Positions 1-13,809 of a DNA stretch of 64,000 bases are shown in pieces. The stretch covers positions 23,958,139 through 24,022,138 of the forward strand of contig CM075769.1 in NCBI GenBank assembly GCA_037974665.1, read 5' to 3'. Below the pieces are notes generated by a model that saw nothing but the letters and a program-made list of their open reading frames with translations, did no database searches and was not told where the DNA came from. Both the position numbers and the translations under genes were made by a program. The stretch comes from Ehretia macrophylla. Taxonomy: Eukaryota; Streptophyta; Magnoliopsida; Boraginales; Ehretiaceae. Numbering within the stretch: position 1 is the first letter of the stretch; every line of letters begins with the position of its first letter.

Positions 1-2554
1 ATTATGTAAATTGTGATATAATTGAGATTGAATTAGTAAATAGAAATCATGAGTTAGTATGGAATGCAATTGCCTTTTCCCTTGCCCTTTTACCCATCTT
101 GCTAAAATGTGAACTCATTTATTAAGTCATGTAGAGGTTAACTATAGCTTGAATGTCATACTACCTACATGAAAATAATTGTTTAGTTATAAATGAATGT
201 GATTTAGATCTATTATTTATCTTGAATGCTAATTTGATTGGAAATGAAGACAAGTGTATTGGTGTAGCATCTATTCTTTAAGCTTATGATTTAATTTTAA
301 ATTGAAGAGTTAGTTTAATTGTGTAGGGGTTTAGTTAGAAAGTAAGTTAATTGTGAAGTAGTTATTTATTGGCTTGTTAAATGTTATCTTTAACTTGAGT
401 TTGCCATGAAAGTGAGATGAAATTGTTCTTATTTTAAATTGCAGTCAAGTTAATGTTGAAGTTATCGATAGATAGGCTCCCTATCCCGTGTCTTACTTGT
501 AAAATAATGAGTTATAAGTTATATTAAAGTTTGTTGAGCTAGATAATGATATGATTAGGATGGTTTGTTATCAGTTATAAAGCTTTAAGTGAAACACTTA
601 TTTCTTGAATATTTAGCTAACTAAGAGCTGGAATGTTGGTTGAGTTAAATATTATGCACTAACTAATAATCATTGAAAAGTTAGAGAATGTATGATTTAG
701 AAGTCTTTTAAGAAGTAAATGTTTGGAAGTCGATGTTAATGAATGTCTTATTGAACAATTAATGGAACTTGTCTTATTTTAGCTATAAACTCTTGAGAGG
801 ATTCCTTAAATTGAGTTAATTGCTAGTCTATTATTAGGTGGAGTTGAACTAGTTTGACATGTAAGTTATTATCTAATCTAGAATGAAGAAAATCATAAAC
901 AATGTATGGTATTATGTTAACTTGGGTTAACTATGTTTTAACTTAAATGCACATAACTTTAATATTCTAGTTGAAACACTCTCTTCTTGAGTTGTTAAGT
1001 CATCATTTTACTTTTAACCCTAAGTTTGCTAGTGAGAAGCTTCTAACTTAGATTACTTATTTTAGGATCATGCTATGTAATATTTCCACTTGCTTAACTC
1101 ATGAAATTTATGGATTGAAATTGTGAGTTTAATTGCCTACAAGTAAATTGCTATTTATATGTGAATTATTGGATTATTAATGGTTGTTACAAAAAAAAGG
1201 TATTTGATTGAGCTTGTTATAAAGGTTACTTTGTAAAATATTAATATAGTTAATGCCATCTAGGAGGTTATGAAATGTTTTATAGCCACAAGAATGCTTC
1301 AGTTGACTATCCAAAATGTTTGAGAGTGAAGCCAATTCTTGCATCTTGGAGCATGGTAAAGGTGAGTGATTTTCATCCTTTTGTGCATTTTGGTTCATTT
1401 TCTCTTTAATAAATTGTATGACTTAAGATAATTGCTTGAGTTATATTCTTTTTATATCTTATTTGTTATCGAGGGCAACCTACTTTGTTGTCCCTCCTAT
1501 GTGTTATTGCCCTATATTCTTGTTATATTGTCATTGGATTTAAGTGCATTGCATAGTGGTTGCGCAACCAGAGTGTTAGGGGCGGTTGTATTGAATATCG
1601 GCTGGGCGGCAACGGGCTTTCCAATGGATATTCGATCTCTGTGCCCTAGTCCCTCACTCGCCTAGTCCAGAGATTGCCAGGGGGTGTTGGGTCGTAGGAT
1701 TATCGGGGTACATCCAAAGTACACCCACTGAAGTGATTGGGGTTATGCGGCATATTGATCGTGGAACGTGGTTCGTGATCAAGATAAGAGAATTCTGGAG
1801 TGTTGGGGTAAAGTGTATCGTATCCTTTGATATGTGTGGTTATTTACTATTTCAAATGTACTTTACTTGCCTTTTTGCTTAACTGCTATAATTGTTGAAT
1901 TGCACATCCCGAGTAGTCTTTATCACTCACTGGACAATTGTGGTTGCTCATACCTCGCTAACATATTTCAGGATGTGCAAGTGGAGGAGGAGTTTCCTTA
2001 GTTGTTGTGTGATACTTGCTTGAGGTGGATGTGTTTCATGTTGGTTATATGAAGAATCTATTTGTATTACTTATGTCCTATTCCGGAGTCTATGGGTTCA
2101 TGTATATATTGTTTAGCTGTAAGTTTGAAGGTAATGTATGATATGTATCTGTGGCATGTAATAACTTATGTTTCTACTCTTAGCTACTTTGCATGCTTGT
2201 GAGTGAATGATCGGTTGTATAGTTGTTCTCAATTCCTAAGAATATTTAAAGGCTATCATGGAATGGCATGATAAGCGGTTTTGTAAATAAAATATATTGT
2301 GAATGCATGCTTGTATGATTCTCACTGTTTGAATGTTTTAAGGCTCGGATGGCCTTAAATTGTGAGTCTTTAATTAAAATTGGAGTTCCAGGTTGTTTTG
2401 TGGCTTTATTGGCTGCTTACAGGTTTTCAGAATGTCCACGGTACAAGAGAGACTCTATCCGTTTTTCCCTAAAATTTTGAGATCGGGTTAGAATTGGGTT
2501 GAGAATAGCTTAATTATTAGAGCCTCCGGTCTCGTGAGGGATCGAGGTGTTACA
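1..2554 (+). repeat. Element F 5' LTR, 3' portion
   Basis: Direct copy of 5576-7842 plus 17884-18170, ending in a TTACA terminus directly before the PBS. About 1.86 kb of this LTR lies left of the window. It carries the conserved LTR core around 1430-1790 with the palindrome at 1558-1569, the CCCTCACTGG-like block near 1920, and the hairpin at 2339-2357. The small ORFs here are not conserved as proteins between the two LTR copies. Confidence 0.9.
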
Positions 2555-2556
2555 GG

Positions 2557-2568
2557 TGGTATCAGAGC
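2557..2568 (+). other. Primer-binding site, element F
   Basis: TGGTATCAGAGC, two bases after the LTR end. It is complementary to the 3' end of plant initiator tRNA-Met, the usual primer for plant gypsy elements. Confidence 0.9.
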
Positions 2569-3700
2569 TTAGTTAGCTCTAAGCTGGGACTGGGTCCTCG
2601 GCCTGTCGGGTAGTAAACCTTACGTGTGTGCTTGAAAAGTATGTTTTGAAAGTGTGTACTTGTATGTGAGGTTGTGTGTCTTGAATGGAATGTGTGCACA
2701 TATGTGATATAGTGATGTGTTATATGCTAAATGTATGCTAAGTGAAGTGAAGTGGCTAGTTGTGCATCAAATTGACCTCGTGAATCAAATCGACCTCGTG
2801 AATTGTTAATTGCTCAAACTGTTGCTTGTAATGTGTGTATTTGAATGTCTTGGATTGGGTTGTATTATGATTGACTTGACTGTCGTGCTTGAATGACTTT
2901 GATGATTACACTATTTCATAAACTCTTATATAAACATGTTTGTATAATAGTTTAAAACATATATGTGTAAATGTGATATCTTGGCATTCATACATGTCCT
3001 ATTGAAATGGTAAGAAAGACTTCTTCCTCCCCCTAAGGAGAAGTGATTAGCAACAGGCCCTCCAAGTTATGTGGATTAGTGGGAATGAGAGGCAATTAAT
3101 CAGCCCTTTATTTGGGAATTGGTGTTGTAGGCAGAGCTCAGTTATTGGGATTTCTTCCAATGCATTTTTCTCCACTCAGCAGTCAGAAATGAATGGCTTC
3201 CTTTGGGATTTCTATATGACTATTCTCTGGGTTTTCTTATTGAGTATTCTTCTAGTATTTTCTTGCTGGTATTGCTCGGAGGATTTAGTTTGGGATTCTA
3301 ATCAACCTTAGTATATGGAATTATCTTCAGTATTTGTACTCTAAATTCTTATTGGTATTTTCTTGCCGCTCTTAGTTGGGATTCTGTTCTTTTATGGTAT
3401 TCATGGCCAATGGGATTCTTATTCGGATTTCGAGATAGTATCTTCATTTGAGCCTTTATTTGGCCTTCTTGCCGGTACTAATGGAATTCTTATCTGGGTT
3501 CTCATTCATAATTCTTATTCGAACTGCTTATTTGGTATCTTTCTTGACATTCCGCTCGGGACTTCTACTTGGCATTTTCATATGATGTTCATTTGAGGAG
3601 ACCGTGTCTTTCTCAGTAACTGTTCAAGAGTAATCAGAGTTAGTTTTCAGTTCATGCAGAGTTCTCTTGTGAAGAAGAATTGCGTGGACGCCATTTGTTT

Positions 3701-3713
3701 AAAGGGGAGAGGA
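3701..3713 (+). other. Polypurine tract, element F
   Basis: A run of purines (AAAGGGGAGAGGA) directly before the 3' LTR start TGTGACG. Matching tracts precede the 3' LTRs of A, D and E. Confidence 0.85.
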
Positions 3714-6700
3714 TGTGACGCTCGAGAACATTGCCATGATTCATTAACTATTTCATCTACTGTTTGTGCATTTTCCCTATCCATTTACTTGTTGCTTTCC
3801 TTGATTACTATTCATTACGTTTTCCAACTATCTATTTTCTTCAAATTAGCATTTTTCTTAAATCACTTTAATTATGTTAGGAATGAGAAAAATGTGCATT
3901 TGAGTTTTTAGTGTTGAGAGCATTCGTTTAGGAAATGTTTTATTGAACTAGTGAATAGTATTACGTAGTTAAACTTTATGTTTTAGTTAGCTAACATATT
4001 AACGCGCATTGAGACTCGTTTTTAAGCTAATTAGACTCATTTTTATAGGCTTAACACTCACCCAACTCAACACCACTTATCATATATACTCTCACACACA
4101 TATTAAGCTCATAAAACAAAACAAAAAAAGAAGAGAAAAGCTGAAAATACTGTAGCAAATCCGAAAATAGCATAGGAGGAGAAATAAAGATTTTTGCTCA
4201 ACAAATCCTCATTCCAAGCCAAGCCAAGCAAGGTGTAAGTGGTTTAGGGTGTTTGCTAGCCTCCTAAGAGCTCCTACGCACAATAAGTGAGGGATTTCAT
4301 ACCTATTTTTGCATTTCAAAAATGTGACAACTTTCTTGAATTTCTTGTTTTGCTCTTAAATGCTAATGCAATGCTCAAATATGCTTATGTATGTTATATA
4401 TAAGTAGTAGAGACCTAATTTATGCTATTGTTTCGTAGTTTAATCTGTTGAAATTGCTCGTTAGGGTTTTGGGAAATTGGACTTTATAGTTTGAATCAAT
4501 GATCCTAATAGATGCTTTAGATGTTAATGAAAGTAGTGTAAAGGCCCGATAATATTTTATTGCTCATAACCTAGCAAAAGAATGAAATAGCCGACTTTTA
4601 GAAAGGGGTTTCAGGGTTATCGCGAATCCGGGTAAAATTGGCCTTCACTTTTGGTGTTCCTAAGCTAAGTAGACCCTAATTATGCTTTGCTAGCCTTCAT
4701 TTGAGTCTCGGGTGAGATACTTGTAGTACAAAGTCAAAAGAGGGAATTTGGGACTTTCGGGCTAAATGCGGGTGGTTGCGAGATTTCAAGGGTCCTATAG
4801 GTGCCTAAGGGGTTAACTAGAAGCATGGTATAGGCCGTTTGCTAATCTAGAACCATAACATGAGTTTGGAAGGAAAACAAATTGAATAACAAAGGGATTT
4901 AAGTACAATTTTGATTGTCTCACACTTCTAGGACCTTGACATGACTCCTTGTGTTTAAATGTGTTTTCAAGATGTTTTGGAGCTTTTGTTATAGTTCTAT
5001 GTGAATCTTGATTATGCCCCTTTGTAATTTGCTTAATTGTTATATGAAATTGCTTCTATTGTTATTGTTATATTTGTTGTTGTTGTCAACTTGCTATCTT
5101 TGTACATATGTAGGCTAGATGTTTGATAAAAATGCTTAATGAAGTGTGCAACAGTTATATATGCTTGAATAATGTTTAAAACTAGCTAGGAATGTAAGAG
5201 AAGCAAGCAAAATTCACGCGTGCACATGTGTGTGTGTTCAACCGTGGCTATCCAGATTTTTTCAGCAAAACTAAGGAAATTTCGAGCTTAAAACTGTATT
5301 AATTGGAGAAGAATTAGGGGTTGAATTATATACCGTTAGAAAGCCTTACGAGTCTAGTTTCTAATGCTTTTTACGGTGCATTAATAGGAGTTTTCTAGAA
5401 TAAGTTACGATCATTTTGGTGAGATGTGTCAAAACTGTCCTATTGCGCGAGAATCTGAATTTCATTGTTATTTTGCTAGAAGTGATAATATATTTCAACT
5501 CTAATTGGATATCTTCGATCAAGACTTTATTGTGTAGTATTCTTCGATGATTAGTAGCGTAATGGAGCTCTTATAATTATGTAAATTGTGATATAATTGA
5601 GATTGAATGAGTAAATAGAAATCATGAGTTAGTATGGAATGCAACTGCCTTTTCCCTTGCCCTTTTACCCATCTTGGTAGAATGTGAACTCATTTATTAA
5701 GTCATGTAGAGGTTAACTATAGCTTGAATGTCATACTACCTACATGAAAATAATTGTTTAGTTATAAATGAATGTGATTTAGATCTATTATTTATCTTGA
5801 ATGCTAATTTGATTGGAAATGAAGACAAGTGTTTTGGTGTAGCATCTATTCTTTAAGCTTATGAATTAATTTTAAATTGAAGAGTTAGTTTAATTGTGTA
5901 GGGGTTTAGTTAGAATGTAAGTTAATTGTGAAGTAGTTATTTATTGGCTTGTTAAATGTTATCTTTAACTTGAGTTTGCTATGAAAGTAAGATGAAATTG
6001 TTCTTATTTTAAATTGCTGTCAAGTTAATGTTGAAGTTATTGATAGATAGGCTCCCTATCCCGTGTCTTGTAAAATAATGAGTTATAAGTTATATTAAAG
6101 TTTGTTGAGCTAGATAATGATATGATTAGGATGGTTTGTTATCAGTTATAAAGTCTTAAGTGAAACACTTATTTCTTGAATAGTTAGCTAACTAAGAGTT
6201 GGAATGTTGGTTGAGTTAAATATTATGCACTAACTAATAATCATTGGAAAGTAAGAGAATGTATGATTTAGAAGTCTTTTAAGAAGTAAATGTTCGGAAG
6301 TCGATGTTAATGAATGTATTGTTGAACAATTAATGGAACTTGTCTTATTTTAGCTATAAACTCTTGAGATGATTCCTTAAATTGAGTTAATTGCTAGTCT
6401 ATTATTAGGTGGAGTTGAACTAGTTTCATATGTAAGTTATTATCTAATCTAGAATGAAGAAAATCATAAACAATGTATGGTATTATGTTAACTTGGGTTA
6501 ATTATGTTTTAACTTAAATGCACCTAACTTTAATATTCTAGTTGAAACACTCCCTTATTGAGTTGTTAAGTCATCCTTTTACTTTTAACCCTAAGTTTGC
6601 TAGTGAGAAGCTTCTAACTTAGATTACTTATTTTAGGATCATGCTATGTAATATTTCCACTTGCTTAACTCATGAAATTTATGGATTGAAATTGTGAGTT

Positions 6701-7842
6701 TAATTGCCTACAAGTAAATTGCTATTTATATGTGAATTATTGGATTATTAATGGTTGTTACAAAAAAAAGGGTATTTGATTTAGCTTGTTATAAAGGTTA
6801 CTTTGTAAAATATTAATATAGTTAATGCCATCGAGGAGGTTATGAAATGTTTTATAGCCACAAGAATGCTTCAGTTGACTATCCAAAATGTTTGAAAGTG
6901 AAGCCAAATCTTACATCTTGGAGCATGGTAAAGGTGAGTGATTTTCATCCTTTTGTGCATTTTGGTTCATTTTCTCTTTAATAAATTGTATGACTTAAGA
7001 TAATTGCTTGAGTTATATTCTTTTTATATCTTAATTGTTTTCGAGAGCAACCTACTTTGTTGTCCCTCCTATGTGTTATTGCCCTATATTCTTGTTATAC
7101 TGTCATTGGATTTAAGTGCATTGCATAGTGGTTGTGCAACCATAGTGTTAGGGGCAGTTGTATTGAATATTGGCTTGGCGGCAGCGGGCTTGCCAGTGGA
7201 TATTCGATCTCCATGCCCTAGTCCCTCACTCGCCTGGTCCGGAGATTTCCAGGGGGTGTTGGGTCGTAGGATTATCAGGGTACATCAGGAGTATACCTAC
7301 TGGAGTGATTGGGGTTATGCCGGTATATTGATCGTGGAACGTGGTTCGTGATCAAGATAAGAGAATTCTGAAGTGTTGGGGTTAAGTGTATCGTATCCTT
7401 TGATATGTGTGGTTATTTACTGTTTCAAATGTACTTTACTTGCCTTCTTGCTTAACTGCTATAATTGTTGCATTGCACATCCCGAGTAGTCTTTATCCCT
7501 CACTGGGCAATTATGGTTGCTCATACCTCGCTAACATATTTCAGGATGTGCAATTGGAGGAGGAGTTTCCTTAGTTGGTGTGTGATACTTTCTTGAGGTG
7601 GATGTGTTTCCTGTTGGTTATATGAAGAATCTGTTTGTATTACTTATGTCCTATTTCGGAGTCTATGGGTTCATGTATATATTATTTAGTTGTAAGTTTG
7701 AAGGTAATGTATGATATGTATCCGCGGCATGTAATAACTTATGTTTATACTCTTAGCTATTTTGCATGCTTGTGAGTGAATGATCGGTTGTATAGTTGTT
7801 CTCAATTCCTAAGAATATTTAAAGGCTATCATGGAGTGGCAT
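3714..7842 (+). repeat. Element F 3' LTR, first segment
   Basis: Begins TGTGACGCTCGAG and carries about 93% of the 4.4-kb LTR; the remainder resumes at 17884 after element G. A TATA-like stretch (ATATATAC) lies near 4083. The region 4200-4760 has blocks similar to the LTRs of A and G (GTGAGGGATTTCA and a GATTCGGG-like box). The palindrome position near 7132 is altered in this copy. No long ORF is supported. Confidence 0.9.
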
Positions 7843-10345
7843 TGTAACGCCCCGATCCAACCCCGCGGTAATGGTTAAGTCCGGACCCGACACACAGACA
7901 GAGTCTCCTCTATATCGCGGACATTCTAGAAACCTGTAAACTCTCAAATAAAGCCTTAACAAGATAAACAAGCTTTTCATAACTAAATATTTAAAGGTTC
8001 AAGGCCATCCGAGCCTTGAAGCATACAACAGTTCCAAAACCACACAAGCATGCAGGTAACTTGATTTCTACATAATCTGATAGTCATGCCATTCTAAGGT
8101 AACATTAAAACATTCTTAAAAGATAAAACATCCTACATTAGGTCATTCACTCCCAAGCATGCAAGTTGATTAAAAGCAGAAACAAAAGTTATTACAAGCC
8201 ATAATACCTCAAAGCTAACATTACAACCAACTAACTTTTAACTTGCAACTACAAAAACATACATAGCCCTAAGGCCTCAAAATAGATCATAACATAGTAG
8301 TACTTGAACATCTTGTAATAACAAGAAATCACATCCACCTCAAAACAACATACACAGCAACTAGGGCAAAGGCTCTGTCTGCACCTCTTCCTCTTCCACT
8401 ACTACCTCAACTAGCTGGGGATCACCCTCAGCGTCTCCTGAAACATATATCGAGGTATGAGCAACATTGCTGCCCAGTGAGGGATAAGGTCTCGGGGCGT
8501 GCAATGCAACAGGTAATACAGTTAAACAGCAATATCAATTAAACAATTAAGGAAACTATGATAGCTTAAATAACCACACATTTAAAAGGATACATTTCAC
8601 ATAACCCCTAAACTCCAATCTTCACTTGGTCTTCATTCATGATCCACGAACCACGATCACGATCACGATAAGCCGGCAAAGCCCCAAACACTCTAGTGGG
8701 TGTACTTTGGATGTACCCCTATAATCCTATGACCCAACACCCCCTGGCAATCTTCGGACCAGGCGAGTGAGGGAATAAAGCACGGAGTTTTGAATATCCA
8801 CTAGCAAGCCCTCTGCCGCCCAGCCGATATTCAACACATCCGCCCCTGACACTATGGTTGCGCAACCACTATGCAATGCACTTTACAATGGCAAGTTAAT
8901 ATCAATAATATAAGCAATAACATGTAGGAGGATCAACAAGGTAAGTTGACCTCGATGCAGTTAGAATAGAAGCAATTTATACAAGGAAAAGCAATTTTAC
9001 AAAGGAGTATATACAAGACAGGCATAGAATCATGCCAAGAGCTCTAAAACAACTTGAAGTCACATTTAAACACTCAAGAAGTCGTGCCAAGGTCTTAGAA
9101 GCGCGAGACAACCAAAATTACACCTAAACCCCTTTATTTTCCAAGCTATTTCTCTTCCAAACCAAAGTTAACGATTCAATTTCAAAGGAAAACTATACCA
9201 ACCTTCTAACTAACCCTCAAGGAACCCTTTCAACCCTCAAACACATTCAAAAGCCCGCAATTACCCCGAAAGCCCCAAATTCCCTCTTCTAGCTTTAAAC
9301 TACACATGCCTCATTCGGGGTTCAAATAGGGGTTAGCAAAGCTTCTATAGCACCTAGGTAGCCTAAGAATACTAAAAGTGAAGCCTGAATCCACCCGGAT
9401 TCGCCTTAACCCCGAAACCTCTTTGTTAAAGTCGGCTAATTCATGTTATATGCAATATTAGAGCAATTCAAGTGTACGGAGCTATTATACTACCTTCATT
9501 AACACCTAAGGCATCTATTAGAAGTGTTGAATCGAGCTAATACGCGTAATTACACAAAACCCTAGAAAAACGTCACTATTCACCTTATAATTCAAAATAT
9601 CGATTCTAACCGTTTAAAAAGCTAAACAATGGCTCAAATATGTTCTATAGTACTTATAAACAAGGTATAATAGCATAGATAATCAATACAATAGCATTTA
9701 GTCACATTTTCAACAAATCAAGAAAATAGCAACCATTTTAAAATGCGAAAATAAGCCGTGAAATCCCTCACCAATGCGCGTAGGAGCACCTAGGAAGCTT
9801 GAACACACCCTAAACTACTTTCTCTAGGCTTGGCTTGGCTTGAATTGATGATTTGATGAAGCAAAAATCTCTAAATGGCAAGAGAAGGGCTGTCGGCCTG
9901 CTACAGTGAAATCTACACAATTTTTTTCTTTTGTTTTGTGTTTTATGAGCTTAGGTGATATATAAGGTGGCTAAGTTGAGGTGGGGTCATGGTTGGATGG
10001 TTAAGTGGACTTCTAAAATGCGCGTTGTTAACTTTAAAACGAGTCTGAGGTGAAAAGTGATGTTAGCTAATTAAATCTCTAAGTTTTGTTACGTAATACT
10101 ATTCATTTAACTACTAGAAACATTTTCTAAACGAGCTCTCCTATCGCTTCTAGCTCAATTGCACATTTTTCCCTCTCCTCTAACAATTAATATGATTTAA
10201 TAAAAATGCTAATTCACTAATATAATGTAGTTTGAAAATGAAGTAAATAGTAGCTAAGGAAGACAGTTAGTAAAGCACAGAAAGAAATGCGCAAACAATG
10301 GATGCAACAGTAAATGAATGTAAGGCAAAAAGCTCGGTCGTCACA
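7843..10345 (-). repeat. Element G 3' LTR
   Basis: 2503 bp, direct copy of 15380-17878. On the minus strand it runs from TGTGACG to GTTACA. It contains the conserved core with a perfect palindrome at 8856-8867 and the acidic reading frame at 8361-8438. Confidence 0.93.
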
Positions 10346-10358
10346 TCCTCTCCCCCTT
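10346..10358 (-). other. Polypurine tract, element G
   Basis: TCCTCTCCCCCTT on the plus strand, a purine run on the coding strand directly inside the 3' LTR. Confidence 0.85.
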
Positions 10359-10369
10359 AAACTAATTGC

Positions 10370-13300
10370 GTCCACGCAATTCTTACATGATTCGGCAAAT
10401 AACTCTGGATAGCGTTCCCGCATCTGATCATCTCTCTCCCATGTAGCATCCTCTAACCCATGATGATCCCACAAGACTTTAACTATCAGAATGCTTTTAT
10501 TTCTCAGCTCCTGAACTTTCTGATCTACAATCTGAAGAGGTTTCTCTTTGTACGTCAAAGTCTCACTGATCTCTAAAGGCTCCGGCTCAAGAATATGAGA
10601 GCGATCTGGCTGATACTTCCGAAGCATAGAAACATGGAAGACATCATGAATTCTGCCCAGGCTAGGAGGCAAAGCTAGTTGATAAGCCAAATCACCAATG
10701 GTTTTAGTTATCTCAAATGGTCCCACATAATGAGAACTGAGTTTACCTCATTTACCATGCCGAATCAAACCTTTGCGAGGAAAAATTTTCAGAAATACTC
10801 GATTCCCAATGGAAAATTTCAGATCACGACGGCGGCTATCTGCATAACTCTTTTGCCAACTTTGTGCTGTAAGCATTCTTTTTCTGATAAGCTGAAGATT
10901 ATCAATCATTTTGTTCATCTCTAGCAATAAAGTAGGATCAATAGATTTCGACTCTCCAACTTCATCCTAATATAAAGGAGATCTGCATTTTCGCCCATAT
11001 AAATACGGTGCCATACCGATAGTAGCTTGATAACTGTTGTTATAAGCAAATTCTGCAAGAGGTAAGTATTTCTCCCAACTCTTACCGAAGTCCAAAATGC
11101 ACGCTCGGAGCATATCCTCAAGTATTAAGATAGTTCTTTCAGATTGTCCGTCAGTTTGAGGATGATGAGAAGTACTGAAGTTCAATGTCGTGCCCAAAGC
11201 TTTCTGAATCTTCTGCCATAACTGAGATGTGAATCTGGAATCTCTATCTGACACAATACTCTTAGGAATTCCATTAAGTCTAACAATATTCTCAACATAA
11301 ATTTCAGCCAACCTATCAAGAGATTCAGTTTTCTTTGTAGCAATAAAATGAGAGGTTTTGGTCAATCTATCCACAACAACCCAGACTGAATCATGACCTT
11401 TTGAAGACCGGGGTAAATCTGACACGAAATCCATGGTGATGTGGTCTTATTTCCAAACAGGAATGGCCAATGGCTGTAACAACCCCGCCAGTCTCTGATG
11501 CTCAGCTTTTACTTTCTGGCATGTAAGACATTTAGCAACATAGTCCGCAATCTCTCTCTTCATGTTGTTCCACCAGTAGTTCTGTTTCGGATCTCTGTAC
11601 ATCTTCGTACTGCTTGGATGAATTGTATACTTAGAATTATGAGCCTTTGCAAGAATTTCTTTCTTTAAAGCTGGCTCAGAAGGAATGCAAATTCTACCTT
11701 TGAATTTAATAAGACCATCATCATGCAATTTGAAATCTAACTCTCCCCCTTTTGACTTTTCTAAGATTTCCATCAATTGCATATCAGCCTGCTGAGCTTC
11801 TCTAATCCTGGATAATAAAAGAGACTGGATATGCAAACTTGCAAATTGAACACCAGAATCTGAAATGTTGGGCCTCCATAAACATAATTCCTCCATGAAT
11901 TCCCAATTTTTAATGATTAGACTAGCAACTATAGCCTTTCGGCTTAAGGCATCAGCAACAATATTAGTCTTACCTGGAAAATAATTAATAGTACAATTAT
12001 AATCCTCAAGCAACTCCAACCAACGCCTCTGCCTCATATTCAACTCTTTTTGAGAAAAGAGATATTTCAGACTCTTGTGATCAGTAAAGATTTCAAATTT
12101 ATAACCCCAAAGATAATGACGCCATTTCTTTAACGCAAAGATGATAGCTACAAGCTCGAGATCATGCGTCAGGTAATTAAGTTCATAAGGTTTCAGTTTT
12201 CTGGAAGCATAAGCGATAACTCTCCCATTCTGTATCAATACACAGCCCAAACCTTCCTTAGAAACATCACTATAGATTACCAAATTATCGGTACCCTCAG
12301 GTAGAGTAAGAATAGGAACTGTGGTTAATCTCTTCTTTAATTCCTGGAAGCCAGCCTCACACTTCTCATTCCAGTCAAATATAGTCTTCTTCCGAGTGAG
12401 TTGAGTCAAAGGTCCAGCAATTTTAGAGAAATCCTTGACAAACCTTCTGTAATAACCCGCTAAACCCAGAAAACTACGAATTTCTGTAACAATCTCCGGC
12501 CGTTTCCATGCCATGACAACCTCAATCTTTGTTGGATCAACAGAAATTCCATCCTGAGAAATAATGTGGCCCAGAAAAGTGACTTGTCTTAACCAGAACT
12601 CACATTTGCTAAACTTTGCAAATAACCGATGCTCTTGAAGAGTCTGCAGTACAATCCTGAGATGCTGTTCATGTTCCGCCTCAGATTTAGAATAGACAAG
12701 AATATCATCAATGAAAATAACCACAAACTGATCCAGATAGGGGTGGAATACTCTTTGCATCAGATCCATAAATGCGGCAGGAGCGTTAGTTAACCCAAAC
12801 GGCAGAACAACAAACTCATAATGACCATACCGAGTTCTGAAAGCAGTTTTGGGAACATCATCAGACTTAATCCTTAACTGATAATAGCCCTGCCTCAGAT
12901 CGAATTTAGAAAATGCCCTGGCACCTTACAGCTGATCAAATAATTCCTCAATCAAAGGCAATGGATATTTGTTTTTGATAGTTATCTGATTAAGACCTCG
13001 ATAATCAATGCATAACCGAAGAGATCCGTATTTCTTTTTAACAAATAAGACCGATACACCCCAAGGTGAAGAACTCGGCTGAATGAATCCCTTCTCAAGT
13101 AAACCCTAAAACTGAATTTTCAATTCTTGCAACTCAGATGGAGCCATTCTGTACGGAGTTCTAGAGATAGGCGTAGCCTCTGGTAATAAGTCGATCATAA
13201 ACTCTATCTCTCTATCAGGTGGTAAACCAGGTAACTCCTCAGGAAACACCCCTAGAAACTCTCTCACGATAGGTACATCATTCAATTTCAATTGATCACC

Positions 13301-13800
13301 AGGTTGATTAATCAAATAAGCAAAGTAAGCCTCACAACCCTTACCTAACATTTTTGATGCTTTAATAGAAGATATGATAGGAGTCCCCGTAGAGTTTCTA
13401 CTACCAACTATTTTAAGTACGGGCTGGTCGGACATTTCTAGATTCACAATCTTCTTTCTACAATCAAGTTGGGCAGAATATTTACCTAACCAGTCCATCC
13501 CCAATATAATTTCAAAGTCGCGGAAAGGTAGAATAATTAAATCAGCAGGAAAAACACGACCTTGAATATAAATATTACATGTGTTGCAAATAGATTTGGT
13601 GACAAACTTCAGCCCCATAGGAGTATAAACCACAATATCATGCAACAATTTATCATGTTTCAACTTAGCATTTTGTGCACAAATAGGTGTAATAAATGAA
13701 TGCGAAGCCCCGGAATCAATTAAAACCTTAACTGATTGATCATTAAGAAGAAAAGTACCTTCTACTACAGCGGTCGTATCCGGAAGCTCCTTAGCATCTA
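10370..13800 (-). pseudogene. Element G pol remnant (PR-RT-RNaseH-IN-chromodomain)
   Basis: Translated minus-strand pieces match a chromovirus pol in the expected order. The protease with its DSG-type site is near 13.7 kb. RT lies at about 12.5-13.1 kb, with the FIDD active-site variant of the YXDD box near 12.7 kb. RNase H is at about 12.0-12.4 kb. The H2C2 zinc-binding part of integrase is at about 11.5-11.65 kb, and the catalytic core at about 11.0-11.45 kb. The chromodomain, with the aromatic and acidic positions typical of the class, is at about 10.4-10.6 kb. The chromodomain is known in this clade to tether integration to heterochromatin. The region is broken in many places and is a fossil. 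Confidence 0.9.
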
Positions 13801-13809
13801 AGGCAAATA

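Larger units (their letters stand above)
2555..3713 (+). other. Element F interior: non-coding
   Basis: It starts with the PBS and a leader related to the one in element E. A conserved stretch near 3000-3130 (three-A/G-rich lines including CAAGTTATGTGGATTAG) is shared with E. Then 3200-3600 is a T-rich degenerate repeat dominated by variants of GGNATTCTTNTTTGG. The last about 45 bp match the end of the pol gene in element A, followed by the polypurine tract. ORFs of 77-85 aa occur here but show no family match; they look like by-products of the T-rich repeat (Leu/Phe/Ile-rich). Confidence 0.8.

Noticed and set aside
1432-1665. 77-aa ORF with a 115-aa counterpart at 7004-7351
   Set aside because: Lies in the conserved DNA block of F's LTR. 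The length and end differ between the two LTR copies, and the conservation continues beyond the frame as DNA.
1-7842. Apparent 2.3-kb segmental duplication (1-2267 and 5576-7842)
   Set aside because: It is the LTR pair of element F, as shown by the PBS, polypurine tract and termini.
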